The notes below the pieces were generated by a model that saw only the letters and a program-made list of their open reading frames with translations, had not been told where the DNA came from and searched no databases. A stretch of 64,000 nucleotides of DNA from positions 434,001 to 498,000 of the forward strand of contig NZ_OY776147.1 in assembly GCF_963675305.1 (NCBI RefSeq), written 5' to 3'. Position numbers and translations under genes: made by a program. Origin of the DNA: an uncultured Hyphomonas sp. GTDB taxonomy: Bacteria; Pseudomonadota; Alphaproteobacteria; Caulobacterales; Hyphomonadaceae. Shown in pieces: positions 45,362 to 53,148 of this stretch (its first letter is position 1; each line of letters begins with the position of its first letter).

Positions 45362-46246
45362 ATGGCCGGAACCGCATACGACGACCGCGATGGCTATATC
45401 TGGATGGACGGAGAGTTCGTGCCGTGGCGTGACACCAAGGTACACGTCCTCACGCATGCACTGCACTATGCCTCGTCGGTATTCGAGGGCGAGCGCGCCT
45501 ATAACGGCAAGATCTTCCGCTCGCTGGACCATTCAAAACGTCTGCACAATTCCGCGCGGATCATGGGCTTCGACATCCCCTACACGGTGGAGCAGATCGA
45601 AGACGTGAAGCGCGAGGCGCTGGCCAAGTCGGGGCTCGACAGCGCCTATGTGCGCGCGATCGCCTGGCGCGGATCGGAAATGATGGGCGTGTCGGCCCAG
45701 CAGAACTCGATCCACCTGGCCGTCGCTGTCTGGCATTGGGGTGACTATTTTGCCGACAAGATGAAAGGCATCCGGATGACGCATGCCGAATGGCGCCGTC
45801 CGGCACCGAACACCGCACCCTGCCATGCGAAGGCCGCCGGTCTCTACATGATCTGCACGCTCTCCAAGCATGCGGCCGAGCGGGACGGTTATGCCGACGC
45901 GCTGATGCTGGACTATCGCGGCCAGGTGGCCGAGGCGACGGGCGCAAACATCTTCTTCGTGCGTGATGGCGCGCTGCACACGCCGACGCCGGACTGCTTC
46001 CTGAACGGGTTGACCCGCCAGACGGCGATCAAGCTCGCCCAGCAGCGCCAGCTTGAAGTGATCGAACGGGCCATCATGCCGGACGAACTGGCGACCTTCT
46101 CGGAATGCTTCATCACCGGCTCTGCCGCGGAAATCACGCCGGTCGCCGAAATCGGCGCGCATACCTACAAGCCGGGCCAGATCTCTGAAGCGCTGGTCAA
46201 TGACTATTCGGCGCTGGTCAACGGCAAGCTGGAAGTCGCGCTCTAG
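45362..46246 (+). CDS. ilvE: Branched-chain amino acid aminotransferase
   Basis: A 294-residue PLP enzyme of fold type IV catalysing the last transamination in Val, Ile and Leu synthesis. The PLP lysine is K157 in CHAKAAGLY. Other IlvE features are HALHYASSVFEGERAY near the N-terminus, EATGANIFFV (about 192) and the phosphate-binding LNGLTRQTAI. The start at 45362 gives a typical length. A strong terminator follows. Confidence 0.95.
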   Translation: MAGTAYDDRDGYIWMDGEFVPWRDTKVHVLTHALHYASSVFEGERAYNGKIFRSLDHSKRLHNSARIMGFDIPYTVEQIEDVKREALAKSGLDSAYVRAIAWRGSEMMGVSAQQNSIHLAVAVWHWGDYFADKMKGIRMTHAEWRRPAPNTAPCHAKAAGLYMICTLSKHAAERDGYADALMLDYRGQVAEATGANIFFVRDGALHTPTPDCFLNGLTRQTAIKLAQQRQLEVIERAIMPDELATFSECFITGSAAEITPVAEIGAHTYKPGQISEALVNDYSALVNGKLEVAL

Positions 46247-46273
46247 GGCGTGGATCCGTATCCGGACAAAATG

Positions 46274-46301
46274 AAAAGGCGGCCCGTGGGCCGCCTTTTT
46301 T
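46274..46301. terminator. Bidirectional terminator between ilvE and the peroxiredoxin gene
   Basis: AAAAGGCGGCCC-GT-GGGCCGCCTTTTTT is a perfect stem with A-run on one side and T-run on the other. It serves ilvE and the convergent peroxiredoxin gene. Confidence 0.95.
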
Positions 46302-46307
46302 ATTGGC

Positions 46308-46943
46308 TCACTTGTTCGGCTGAGGTGTGTAGCGCAGATAGGGCTTCACCGTCTTGAAGCCCTTGGGAAACAATTTTCCGGCTTCTTCGTCCGACAGGCT
46401 CGGCACGACGATGACGTCTTCGCCATCGGTCCAGTTCACCGGGGTGGCCACCTTGTGGCCGTCGGTCAGCTGCAGGCTGTCGATCAGGCGCAGCACTTCG
46501 TCGAAATTCCGCCCGGCGCTCGGCGGATAGATGATCGAGGCGCGGATCTTCTTGTCCGGGTCGATTACATAAACGGCCCGCACGGTCACTTTCGGATCGG
46601 CGTTCGGATGGATCATGTTGTAGAGCATGGCCACTCTGCGGCCGGGGTCTGCGATGATCGGAAACTGGACCGATGCGCCTTGGGTCTCTTCGATGTCTTC
46701 GATCCAGCGCTTGTGATCCTCGACCGTATCGACCGAGATGACGAGCGCCTTGGCGCCGCGGCGGGCGAATTCATCTTTCAGCCGGGCTGTATAGCCAAGC
46801 TCTGTCGTGCAGACGGGCGTGAAGTCAGCCGGGTGGGAGAAAAACACCACCCAGTCGCCGCCGGCCCAGTCATGGAACCGGATCGGGCCTTCTGTCGTAT
46901 CCGCTTCAAAGTCGGGCGCTACGTCGCCGATCAGCAAGCTCAT
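46308..46943 (-). CDS. 1-Cys peroxiredoxin (Prx6 type)
   Basis: A 211-residue peroxidase that reduces hydrogen peroxide and alkyl hydroperoxides. The peroxidatic cysteine is C45 in HPADFTPVCTTE, the PxxxT/SxxC pattern. No other cysteine occurs, so it is a 1-Cys type that needs an outside reductant. The Prx6-like C-terminal extension (VNWTDGEDVIVVPSLSDEEA, split here in meaning after NWT) and the YPPSAGRNFDEVLR segment fit. It converges on the ilvE terminator. Confidence 0.94.
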   Translation of the reverse strand: MSLLIGDVAPDFEADTTEGPIRFHDWAGGDWVVFFSHPADFTPVCTTELGYTARLKDEFARRGAKALVISVDTVEDHKRWIEDIEETQGASVQFPIIADPGRRVAMLYNMIHPNADPKVTVRAVYVIDPDKKIRASIIYPPSAGRNFDEVLRLIDSLQLTDGHKVATPVNWTDGEDVIVVPSLSDEEAGKLFPKGFKTVKPYLRYTPQPNK

Positions 46944-47057
46944 CTAAACCGTCTCCTGTGACTTGATTTCGAGGGCGAAAATGGTGCCTAAGAGAGACTG
47001 AGCCAATGAGCGGTGCCTGAAGGTGTCGATCAGAATTTCTAATCTCCGGACCTGCCT

Positions 47058-47582
47058 ATGAAGCGCCTGATCCTGATGCGTCATGCCAAGACCGAACCCT
47101 TTGGAGAGGGCATCGACGATTTTGGCCGCGCTTTGACCGACCAGGGGCATAGCGATGCGACGCGGATCGCCGAGGAGATTGTTGCGCTGGGCTGGAGCCC
47201 GGAGCGCATCCTCGTCTCCACTGCCCGGCGGGCGCGGGAAACCTGTTCGGACGTCGCGCGGGTGTTCGAGGGCGAAAAAGTGCGCCCGATGGAATCGCTC
47301 TATCTTTGCGGCGCGCGCGGCCTTGCCGAAGCGGTGAAGCAGAATGACGGCGCCGGCACGCTGATGGTGATCGGCCACAATCCGGGTATCCATGATTTCG
47401 CGCTGGACATCCTGCGCGATGGCGGCAGCCAGGATCACTACGCTTCCCAGCGCCTTGCAGAGAAATTCCCGACCAGCTGCGCCGCCATGTTCGAGCGCGA
47501 AGACGATGGCAGTTTCGTGCCGGTCCTGTTCCGCCTCGCAAACGTGCTGCGGGCCAAGGACTACCGCACCGCAACGGCCTGA
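47058..47582 (+). CDS. SixA-like phosphohistidine phosphatase
   Basis: A 174-residue histidine phosphatase superfamily protein. The catalytic RH is in LILMRHAKTE near the N-terminus, with LTDQGHSDA and STARRARETC following and the second histidine in MVIGHNPGIHDF. SixA-type enzymes remove phosphoryl groups from HPt histidines or PTS proteins. The window contains an orphan HPt protein at 16.2 kb, but no direct link is shown. Confidence 0.9.
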   Translation: MKRLILMRHAKTEPFGEGIDDFGRALTDQGHSDATRIAEEIVALGWSPERILVSTARRARETCSDVARVFEGEKVRPMESLYLCGARGLAEAVKQNDGAGTLMVIGHNPGIHDFALDILRDGGSQDHYASQRLAEKFPTSCAAMFEREDDGSFVPVLFRLANVLRAKDYRTATA

Positions 47583-47592
47583 CATACCGCTC

Positions 47593-47626
47593 AAAAAAAG
47601 CCCCGCCCGGGAGAGACGGGCAGGGC
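47593..47626 (-). terminator. Intrinsic terminator of the UrcA-family gene
   Basis: On the minus strand GCCCTGCCCG, a 7-nt loop and CGGGCGGGGC form a stem with one mismatch followed by seven T. Confidence 0.88.
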
Positions 47627-47687
47627 GCGAGACCGCAGGAGACGGAGTTTTGGAGAGGCAGGCGCCTCCCGCGGGAGAAGACGCCGC

Positions 47688-47999
47688 TTAGCGGGAGACC
47701 GAGGCCTCGTAGACAGCGGTCAGGGCAGGTTCGTTGATCGCGGTCACGGCGCTTTTCAGGGTGCGGCTTTCGCAGAAGCTGACAGCGTAGCTGCTGGCGA
47801 AGGTCCATTCGGAGGTCTCGGCGACGCAGCGCTCATGGACATCCTGTTTCAGTTTCGAAAATTCCTGCTTGGCGCCTTCGGTCGTCTGAAGCGTGCTGCG
47901 GTCGATGTTCACGTTCATTTCGAACTGTTGGGTCGTGCTGGCGAGGGCCGGCATGGCAGCGAGGGAGAGGGCGGTGGCAGCGAGAATGGTGCGGATCAT
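47688..47999 (-). CDS. UrcA-family secreted protein
   Basis: A 103-residue exported protein with a signal peptide (cleavage after PALA, about residue 20). The mature part follows the UrcA pattern: V.IDRSTLQTTEGAKQEFSKL, two cysteines spaced as in the family (ERCVAETSEW and SFCESRTL) and LKSAVTAINEPAL. UrcA proteins are small periplasmic proteins common in Caulobacterales and Sphingomonadales; function is unknown. AAGGACT precedes the ATG at 47999. It may be in one transcript with a 60-residue frame upstream. Confidence 0.85.
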   Translation of the reverse strand: MIRTILAATALSLAAMPALASTTQQFEMNVNIDRSTLQTTEGAKQEFSKLKQDVHERCVAETSEWTFASSYAVSFCESRTLKSAVTAINEPALTAVYEASVSR

Positions 48000-48108
48000 G
48001 ACGAGAGAGTCCTTCCTTTGAGGTTTTGTTTTCTTGTGAGGGGGGAGGTGGACGGCGCTGCGGGCCAGCAGGGGGATTGGCCTTTTCGTGCAGCGCCGTC
48101 CGGGCGGC

Positions 48109-48291
48109 TTAGTGCTGGTCCCGGCGAAGGGACCGGCGGCGGCGGCGGACCAGGAGGTTCGGGCGGCCCCGGTCGGCCACATCATTTGCCGGTCGGGACA
48201 GCAGCGTCTTGCTGCCGGTAAGGATGGCATCTGCCATCTGCGCAGCGGGCGCGGCGATCTCGTGGTCATACTGACGGGCGCGGGGGGTCAT
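48109..48291 (-). CDS. Possible small basic protein upstream of the UrcA gene
   Basis: A 60-residue open frame starting MTPRARQYDHEIAAPAAQM, with a very basic Arg-rich tail (RRRRRSLRRDQ). AAGAAGGAC lies 9 nt before the ATG, similar to the site before the UrcA gene. It is the first frame after the AT-rich promoter region. There is no known family, so it remains tentative. Nothing else is seen in 48000-48108. Confidence 0.4.
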   Translation of the reverse strand: MTPRARQYDHEIAAPAAQMADAILTGSKTLLSRPANDVADRGRPNLLVRRRRRSLRRDQH

Positions 48292-48365
48292 GTTCGAAAG
48301 TCCTTCTTGGTTTCTTGTCTTGGCGGGACCATCCCGCCGCCGACACCCTCAAGATAGGACCGCTA

Positions 48366-48447
48366 ATATCGAATTTCAATAAAAAAATATCGAAAAACAA
48401 TAAATACCAGATTTTTCAAGGCACTTTGTCTTCTCGAATATCGATAT
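48366..48447. promoter_or_regulatory. AT-rich region with ATATCGA repeats upstream of the UrcA operon
   Basis: ATATCGAATTTCAATAAA (48366-48383) and ATATCGAAAAACAATAAA (48387-48404) are direct repeats exactly 21 bp apart, i.e. two helical turns. A palindrome ATATCGATAT follows at 48438-48447. The surroundings (48355-48450) are strikingly AT-rich for this genome. The placement 75-160 bp upstream of the small minus-strand gene suggests promoter and regulator sites. The rest of 48448-48567 shows no feature. Confidence 0.55.
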
Positions 48448-48567
48448 GGTACGCCAGGACCGGCCTTCAAGGCCAATTAATTGCGGTCCATGGAGAATTT
48501 TTCCGGGAATCGGCGCCAGTCATGGTCCAGATTGCCCGGCATCAGGCAAATGCCGGGGAAAAGCTTT

Positions 48568-50151
48568 TTAGGCCGGGCGATTTTCCGATGCATGTCCCGG
48601 CTGGCCGAGGTCGAAGCTCAGCTGGACCGGGCCCCTGGCAGGCCGGCGGATCCCTTTTGGACGCGTCTTGCGGAAGGGCAGGGCCGCCTGTCTCTTGTCC
48701 AGGGGCGCGGCCTGGCGCGGTTCAGGGGCGGGCGCGGTCCATCCGGGCCGGTGGACCCGGGCGATCCGCTCGCGGGCTTCGCGCGCCGCGGCGACATGGT
48801 CGGCCATGCGCATCGGATAGGTTTGGCCAAAGATGACGCCCGCCGCGGCGAGGTCGGCTTTCGGCGCATCCCAGGGCGCATGGATATACGCATCCGGCAA
48901 GGCGGCGAGCTCCGGTACCCAGCGGCGGATGAAGGCGCCGTCCGGGTCCAGCTGTTGCGACAGGCGGACCGGGTTCCGGATCGCCGGGGCCCGGCGGCCC
49001 TTCAGGCCGGCCTGCGCGATCACCTGCGGATAATGAATGCCGGGGTCGAAATCCGTGCACAGGGCGGCGAGCTTTTCGGCCGGCAGCCGCCAGTCCATCC
49101 AGAGCTGGTAAGCTGCAAAACCGATCAGCATGGCCCGCATGCGGTCATTCAGCCAGCCGGTCTGGCGTAGCGCACGCATGCTCGCATCGATCAGGGGGAA
49201 GCCGGTCCGTCCCTCGATCCAGGCGGCAAGACGCGGATCGTCGGCCGCCGCTTCGGGGCGCAAATCCTCGCCGCTGCCGGTCTGGGGCAGGGGGCGGTCT
49301 TCGAAGGCCTGAATGGAACGGGCCCGTCCTTCGAGGCGCTCCAGAAACTCTGTCAGCGAGGCCGCGAAAGTCTGGTCGCCATCCTGAACATAGGCGGCGC
49401 GCGCCCGGGCGGCGGCCTGCCAGGCCTCCCGGACGGACACCGTCCCGAAGGCGAGGTGGGGGGAGAGGCGCGAACCCGACACGTCCGCCAGCGCGGGCTG
49501 GCTGGTTTCCTGCTGGTAGCGGCGGCCCCGTCCGGCGACGAAACTTCTCAGCAATTCCACACCAGCCGCCCGGCCGCCTTTCTGGCGGTCGCTGCAATCT
49601 TCCGGGCCAAGGCAGAAATCCTCGGCAATCGGCCACGGGCCAGCGGCCTGCGTCGCGGGCCGGATCGTCTCCGGCGCCCTGATCCGGGGTGCGCTCATTG
49701 CCCCGGCCCATTGGCCCGCCCAGTCGTCCCGTGCACCGAGGCCGCGGACGATGCCCGGCCGGGCCTGTTCGCGAAGCGAGATTCCCGCCTGCACGGCCCA
49801 GCGGCGCACGGCCCGGTCACGGGCCCGCGTCCAGGGCAGGCCGGTGTCTTCATACATATGGATCGCTTCGATGCCGTGACGGCGGTGCAGGTCTGACAGA
49901 ATGTCCAGCGCATCGCCCCGGCGCACGATCAGGCGTGCGCCACGCTCGGTCAGCGCCTCGTCCAGTTCGGTGAGGGAATCCATCAGGAAGTCGAACTGGC
50001 GCCGCGAATGTTCCGGCAAGGCCCAGAGGTCTCGCTCGAAGATATAGAGCGGCAGCACCGGCGCCCCGCTTGCCGCAGCGGCGGCAAGCGCAGCATGGTC
50101 ATGCACCCGGAGATCCCGGCGAAACCAGACAAGATGGACGTTGCGCGTCAT
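48568..50151 (-). CDS. DNA photolyase/cryptochrome family protein
   Basis: A 527-residue FAD enzyme using blue light to repair UV-induced pyrimidine dimers. The N-terminal antenna-binding domain begins VHLVWFRRDLRVHDH; the FAD domain has SRLSPHLAFGTVSVRE and TGFPLIDASMRALRQTGWLNDRMR (read in parts), with YQLWMDWR and RWVPELAALPDAYIH near the C-terminus. The start at 50151 fits the photolyase N-terminus. A 45-residue Pro/Arg-rich end follows the conserved part. CPD photolyase is most likely, but a cryptochrome-like role is possible. Confidence 0.92.
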   Translation of the reverse strand: MTRNVHLVWFRRDLRVHDHAALAAAAASGAPVLPLYIFERDLWALPEHSRRQFDFLMDSLTELDEALTERGARLIVRRGDALDILSDLHRRHGIEAIHMYEDTGLPWTRARDRAVRRWAVQAGISLREQARPGIVRGLGARDDWAGQWAGAMSAPRIRAPETIRPATQAAGPWPIAEDFCLGPEDCSDRQKGGRAAGVELLRSFVAGRGRRYQQETSQPALADVSGSRLSPHLAFGTVSVREAWQAAARARAAYVQDGDQTFAASLTEFLERLEGRARSIQAFEDRPLPQTGSGEDLRPEAAADDPRLAAWIEGRTGFPLIDASMRALRQTGWLNDRMRAMLIGFAAYQLWMDWRLPAEKLAALCTDFDPGIHYPQVIAQAGLKGRRAPAIRNPVRLSQQLDPDGAFIRRWVPELAALPDAYIHAPWDAPKADLAAAGVIFGQTYPMRMADHVAAAREARERIARVHRPGWTAPAPEPRQAAPLDKRQAALPFRKTRPKGIRRPARGPVQLSFDLGQPGHASENRPA

Positions 50152-50403
50152 GGAACAAAAATAGAACATTCGAGGAGAACGTGCAAGACCTTTGATTTTC
50201 AGGCGGCTTTCAGGGCCGTCACTCACCGGGTGACTGCATGCCTGTGGATAGAGATGTGGATAAGGATGTGAATGGTGTGCGCAGGCTGCCGGCACCTGTT
50301 TTCGGGGGATTCTTCTCTCCTGCGGGGAGAATCGTTACGGATACGAAACAAATTCAACCTGTGATTTGTAGAGTTCACTTTATCCACAGGCTTTCCTGCA
50401 GCC
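50152..50403. other. Intergenic region between photolyase and glycosyltransferase genes
   Basis: About 250 bp with divergent genes on each side. It contains three DnaA-box-like sites (listed separately), short AT-rich stretches between 50330 and 50380, and a GGGGA..TCCCC type arm pair near 50310-50330 (GATTCTTCTCTCC with GGGGAGAATC). No gene is seen. Confidence 0.5.
50243..50388. promoter_or_regulatory. Cluster of three DnaA-box-like sequences
   Basis: TGTGGATAG (50243-50251), TGTGGATAA (50255-50263) and TTATCCACA (50380-50388). The second and third match the strict DnaA consensus exactly and the first has one mismatch. Two point one way, the third the other, with an AT-richer segment between. 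This could be a DnaA-titration or DnaA-controlled promoter site. It may be an origin, but no usual origin neighbours (dnaA, gidA, parAB, hemE, repABC) are present. Confidence 0.5.
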
Positions 50404-51828
50404 ATGGGTGGTGAGGGGTTCAATGACAAGGCGAGCCGTGCGCATGCGCGCGCGCAATTACGGTATCCGAAACCGGATATCCGTCTGGCGCTGGAATCTG
50501 CCCATGGCCTGCACCGCCGGGCGCCCGGCCTGTCTGCGCGCCGCACATTCAGCCCGGCGCAACACCTGTTCCTTCGCCGCGTCCTGACCGGGCTTGGCGT
50601 CCTGACCCTGCTGATGCCGGAACTTCCGGGCCTGCTGGCCACGCTGATCATCCCGCCGGTCTTCCTGGCGATTGTCCTTTTTCGCCTGTTCCTTCTGAGC
50701 GTTGCTGTGCGGTTGGACCGCAACGACCTGACCGCCAGTGAAGGCGCAACCCCGCTTCTGCCCGTCTATACGATCCTGATCGCCCTGAAGGACGAAGCCG
50801 CTATCGTGCCGCAGCTGGCAAAGGCCATCGCCGCGCTGGACTATCCGCAGGACAGGATCGACCTGAAGCTGCTGATCGAAGAAGCCGACCCCGGCACCAA
50901 GGCGGCCGTCATGGCCCAGGCCTGGCCGGCCGGCGCGGAACTGCTGGTCGTTCCGGCGGGCGAGCCACAGACCAAGCCGCGCGCCCTGAACTATGGCCTT
51001 GCCCGGGCGAGGGGCACTTATGTCGTCGTGTATGACGCCGAGGACCGCCCGCATCCCGGCCAGCTGAAGGCGGCGGTCCTCGCCTTCAATGCGCACGGGC
51101 CGGACATGTCCTGCCTGCAGGCGCCGCTTGTGGGCGTGCCGGCGGGAGGTAGCTGGATCGCGCGGCAATGGGCGCTGGAATATGCCATCCAGTTCAGCCT
51201 GCTGGTGCCGGCGCTCGCGTGGCTTGGCCTGCCGGTCGCGCTTGGCGGCACAAGCAATCATTTCCGCCGCACGGCGCTGGTCGCGGCAGGCGGCTGGGAT
51301 GCGTGGAATGTCACGGAAGATGCTGACCTCGGCCTGCGGCTGGCCCGGCTTGGCCACCGGGTTGGCGCGATCAGGTCCCCGACACTGGAAGCGCCGCCGG
51401 AGCAGGGCCGCGTCTGGCGCGGCCAGCGCTCGCGCTGGCTGAAAGGCTATATCCAGACCTGGTGCGTGCTGATGCGCGGACGCGGCGAGGCACCGGGGCT
51501 GAAGCCCGCGGCGTTTCTGTCGGTCCAGCTGACCCTCGGGGCGGCGATCCTGTCTGCCATGGTGCATGGACCGTGGATGGCCTGGTGCGTGCTCTGCTTT
51601 ACCTGCCCGGGATTGTCGCTCGGCGCGTTCGGCCTGACGGCGCTGTGTCTGTCGCTTTTCACCGGGGGGCTGTCGGCGAGCCTGGCGCCAGGACCCTGGC
51701 ACTGGCGGCGCCTGTTCGACATGCTGACCCTGCCGCTCTACTGGCCGCTGCAGACACTCGCCATGGCGCGCGCGCTCTGGAGTCTCTGCCACACCCCGCA
51801 CTATTGGGCGAAGACGCCGCATATCTGA
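50404..51828 (+). CDS. Membrane glycosyltransferase, family 2
   Basis: A 474-residue processive-type GT-A glycosyltransferase in the inner membrane. Two hydrophobic helices precede the catalytic domain (about 58-100) and three or four follow (about 360-450). The catalytic features are VYTILIALKDEA, the DAED metal motif in VVYDAEDRPHP, TEDADLGLRL, and QRSRWLKGYIQTW (the QxxRW motif). It may build an exopolysaccharide or a cellulose-like beta-glycan. The N-terminal 50 residues are basic and may be longer than the true start. Confidence 0.9.
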   Translation: MGGEGFNDKASRAHARAQLRYPKPDIRLALESAHGLHRRAPGLSARRTFSPAQHLFLRRVLTGLGVLTLLMPELPGLLATLIIPPVFLAIVLFRLFLLSVAVRLDRNDLTASEGATPLLPVYTILIALKDEAAIVPQLAKAIAALDYPQDRIDLKLLIEEADPGTKAAVMAQAWPAGAELLVVPAGEPQTKPRALNYGLARARGTYVVVYDAEDRPHPGQLKAAVLAFNAHGPDMSCLQAPLVGVPAGGSWIARQWALEYAIQFSLLVPALAWLGLPVALGGTSNHFRRTALVAAGGWDAWNVTEDADLGLRLARLGHRVGAIRSPTLEAPPEQGRVWRGQRSRWLKGYIQTWCVLMRGRGEAPGLKPAAFLSVQLTLGAAILSAMVHGPWMAWCVLCFTCPGLSLGAFGLTALCLSLFTGGLSASLAPGPWHWRRLFDMLTLPLYWPLQTLAMARALWSLCHTPHYWAKTPHI

Positions 51829-51903
51829 CCCAGCGGTAGCGCTTGGCGTTGCCGCTGCGGGGGAATAGGGTTCGTACCTGTCATATCTAATAGGGAGACC
51901 GCC

Positions 51904-53118
51904 ATGGCCGACACTGCCGTCGACGAGCTCGAGACCTTCCGCGCAGAGACGCGCGCCTGGCTCGAGGAAAACTGCCCGCCTTCCATGCGCACGCCGATGA
52001 AAGACGACGAGATCGTCTGGGGCGGCAAGCGGGAGAAGTTCAAGAACCCGGAGTCGAAAGTCTGGCTTGAACGCATGGCCGAGAAAGGCTGGACCGCGCC
52101 GCAATGGCCGAAGAAGTATGGCGGCGGCGGCCTTTCCCCGGCCGAGGCCCGCGTGCTGCAGCAGGAGATGAGCCGCATCAAGGCGCGCCAGCCGCTGTTC
52201 TCGTTCGGCCTCTGGATGTTCGGCCCGGCGCTTCTGGAGTTCGGCAACGAAGAGCAGAAGATGCGCTTCATTCCGGATATCGTCCATGGCCGTACCCGCT
52301 GGTGCCAGGGCTATTCCGAGCCGGGCGCCGGGTCTGACCTGGCTGACCTGCAGACGCGTTGCGAGGACAAGGGCGATCACTATCTGATCAATGGCCAGAA
52401 GGTGTGGACCTCTTACGCCGACAAGGCTGACTGGATCTTCTGCCTCGTGCGGACAGATACCAGCGTGAAGCATGAAGGCATCAGCTTCATCCTGTTCGAC
52501 ATGGAAAGCGAAGGCGTCGAAGCGCGCCCGATCCTGCTGATCTCCGGCGAGAGCCCGTTCTGCGAAACCTTCTTCACCGATGTGAAGGTTCCGAAGGACC
52601 AATTGGTCGGCGAAGTGAATGGCGGCTGGCAGATCGCCAAGCGCCTGCTTCAGTTCGAACGCTCCTCCATCTCTGCCGGTGGCTTCGGCGGCACGGGCGG
52701 CTCGGGCATCATGGGGCCGGAAGACTATGCCAAGCAGCATATCGGCACTGACAGCGATGGCCGTCTTCTCGATGGCGACCTGCGCGGCCGCATCACCGAT
52801 CACAAGATGTACGCCAAGGCCTTCAGCCTGACCGTCGCGCGCCAGACCGAACAGGCCAAGGCCGGTCAGGCCGTCAGCCACACCGCGTCGATCCTGAAAT
52901 ACGGCGCGGCCAAGATGAACCAGGACCGTCACGAACTTCTGATCGAGGCGCTCGGCACGGAAGGGCTCGGCTGGGAAGGGGAGGGCTTCGACCCGACCGC
53001 CAAGAAAGTCACCCGCCAGTGGCTGCGCTCGAAAGGCAACTCCATCGAAGGCGGCACAAGCGAGATCAACCTCAATGTCATCTCCAAGCGCGTGCTTGGC
53101 CTGAAAGACCATCAGTAA
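51904..53118 (+). CDS. Acyl-CoA dehydrogenase, large subunit of a probable pair
   Basis: A 404-residue FAD enzyme for alpha,beta-oxidation of acyl-CoA. The N-terminal helices, the central FAD-binding WCQGYSEPGAGSDLADLQT and VWTSYADKADWIF, and C-terminal GNSIEGGTSEINLNVISKRVLGL (read in parts) are clear. The base at the canonical MCAD glutamate position is replaced by the I-E-G-G-T pattern, as in several paired ACADs. A second, shorter dehydrogenase gene follows 30 nt later, which resembles heteromeric ACADs of steroid-type oxidation. Confidence 0.93.
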   Translation: MADTAVDELETFRAETRAWLEENCPPSMRTPMKDDEIVWGGKREKFKNPESKVWLERMAEKGWTAPQWPKKYGGGGLSPAEARVLQQEMSRIKARQPLFSFGLWMFGPALLEFGNEEQKMRFIPDIVHGRTRWCQGYSEPGAGSDLADLQTRCEDKGDHYLINGQKVWTSYADKADWIFCLVRTDTSVKHEGISFILFDMESEGVEARPILLISGESPFCETFFTDVKVPKDQLVGEVNGGWQIAKRLLQFERSSISAGGFGGTGGSGIMGPEDYAKQHIGTDSDGRLLDGDLRGRITDHKMYAKAFSLTVARQTEQAKAGQAVSHTASILKYGAAKMNQDRHELLIEALGTEGLGWEGEGFDPTAKKVTRQWLRSKGNSIEGGTSEINLNVISKRVLGLKDHQ

Positions 53119-53148
53119 GCCGACGGCAGAGATTAGGAGATAAAGAAC

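Noticed and set aside
50152..50403. Calling the DnaA-box cluster the chromosomal origin
   Set aside because: Only three boxes, no typical origin neighbours and no data on skew; reported as a cluster only.
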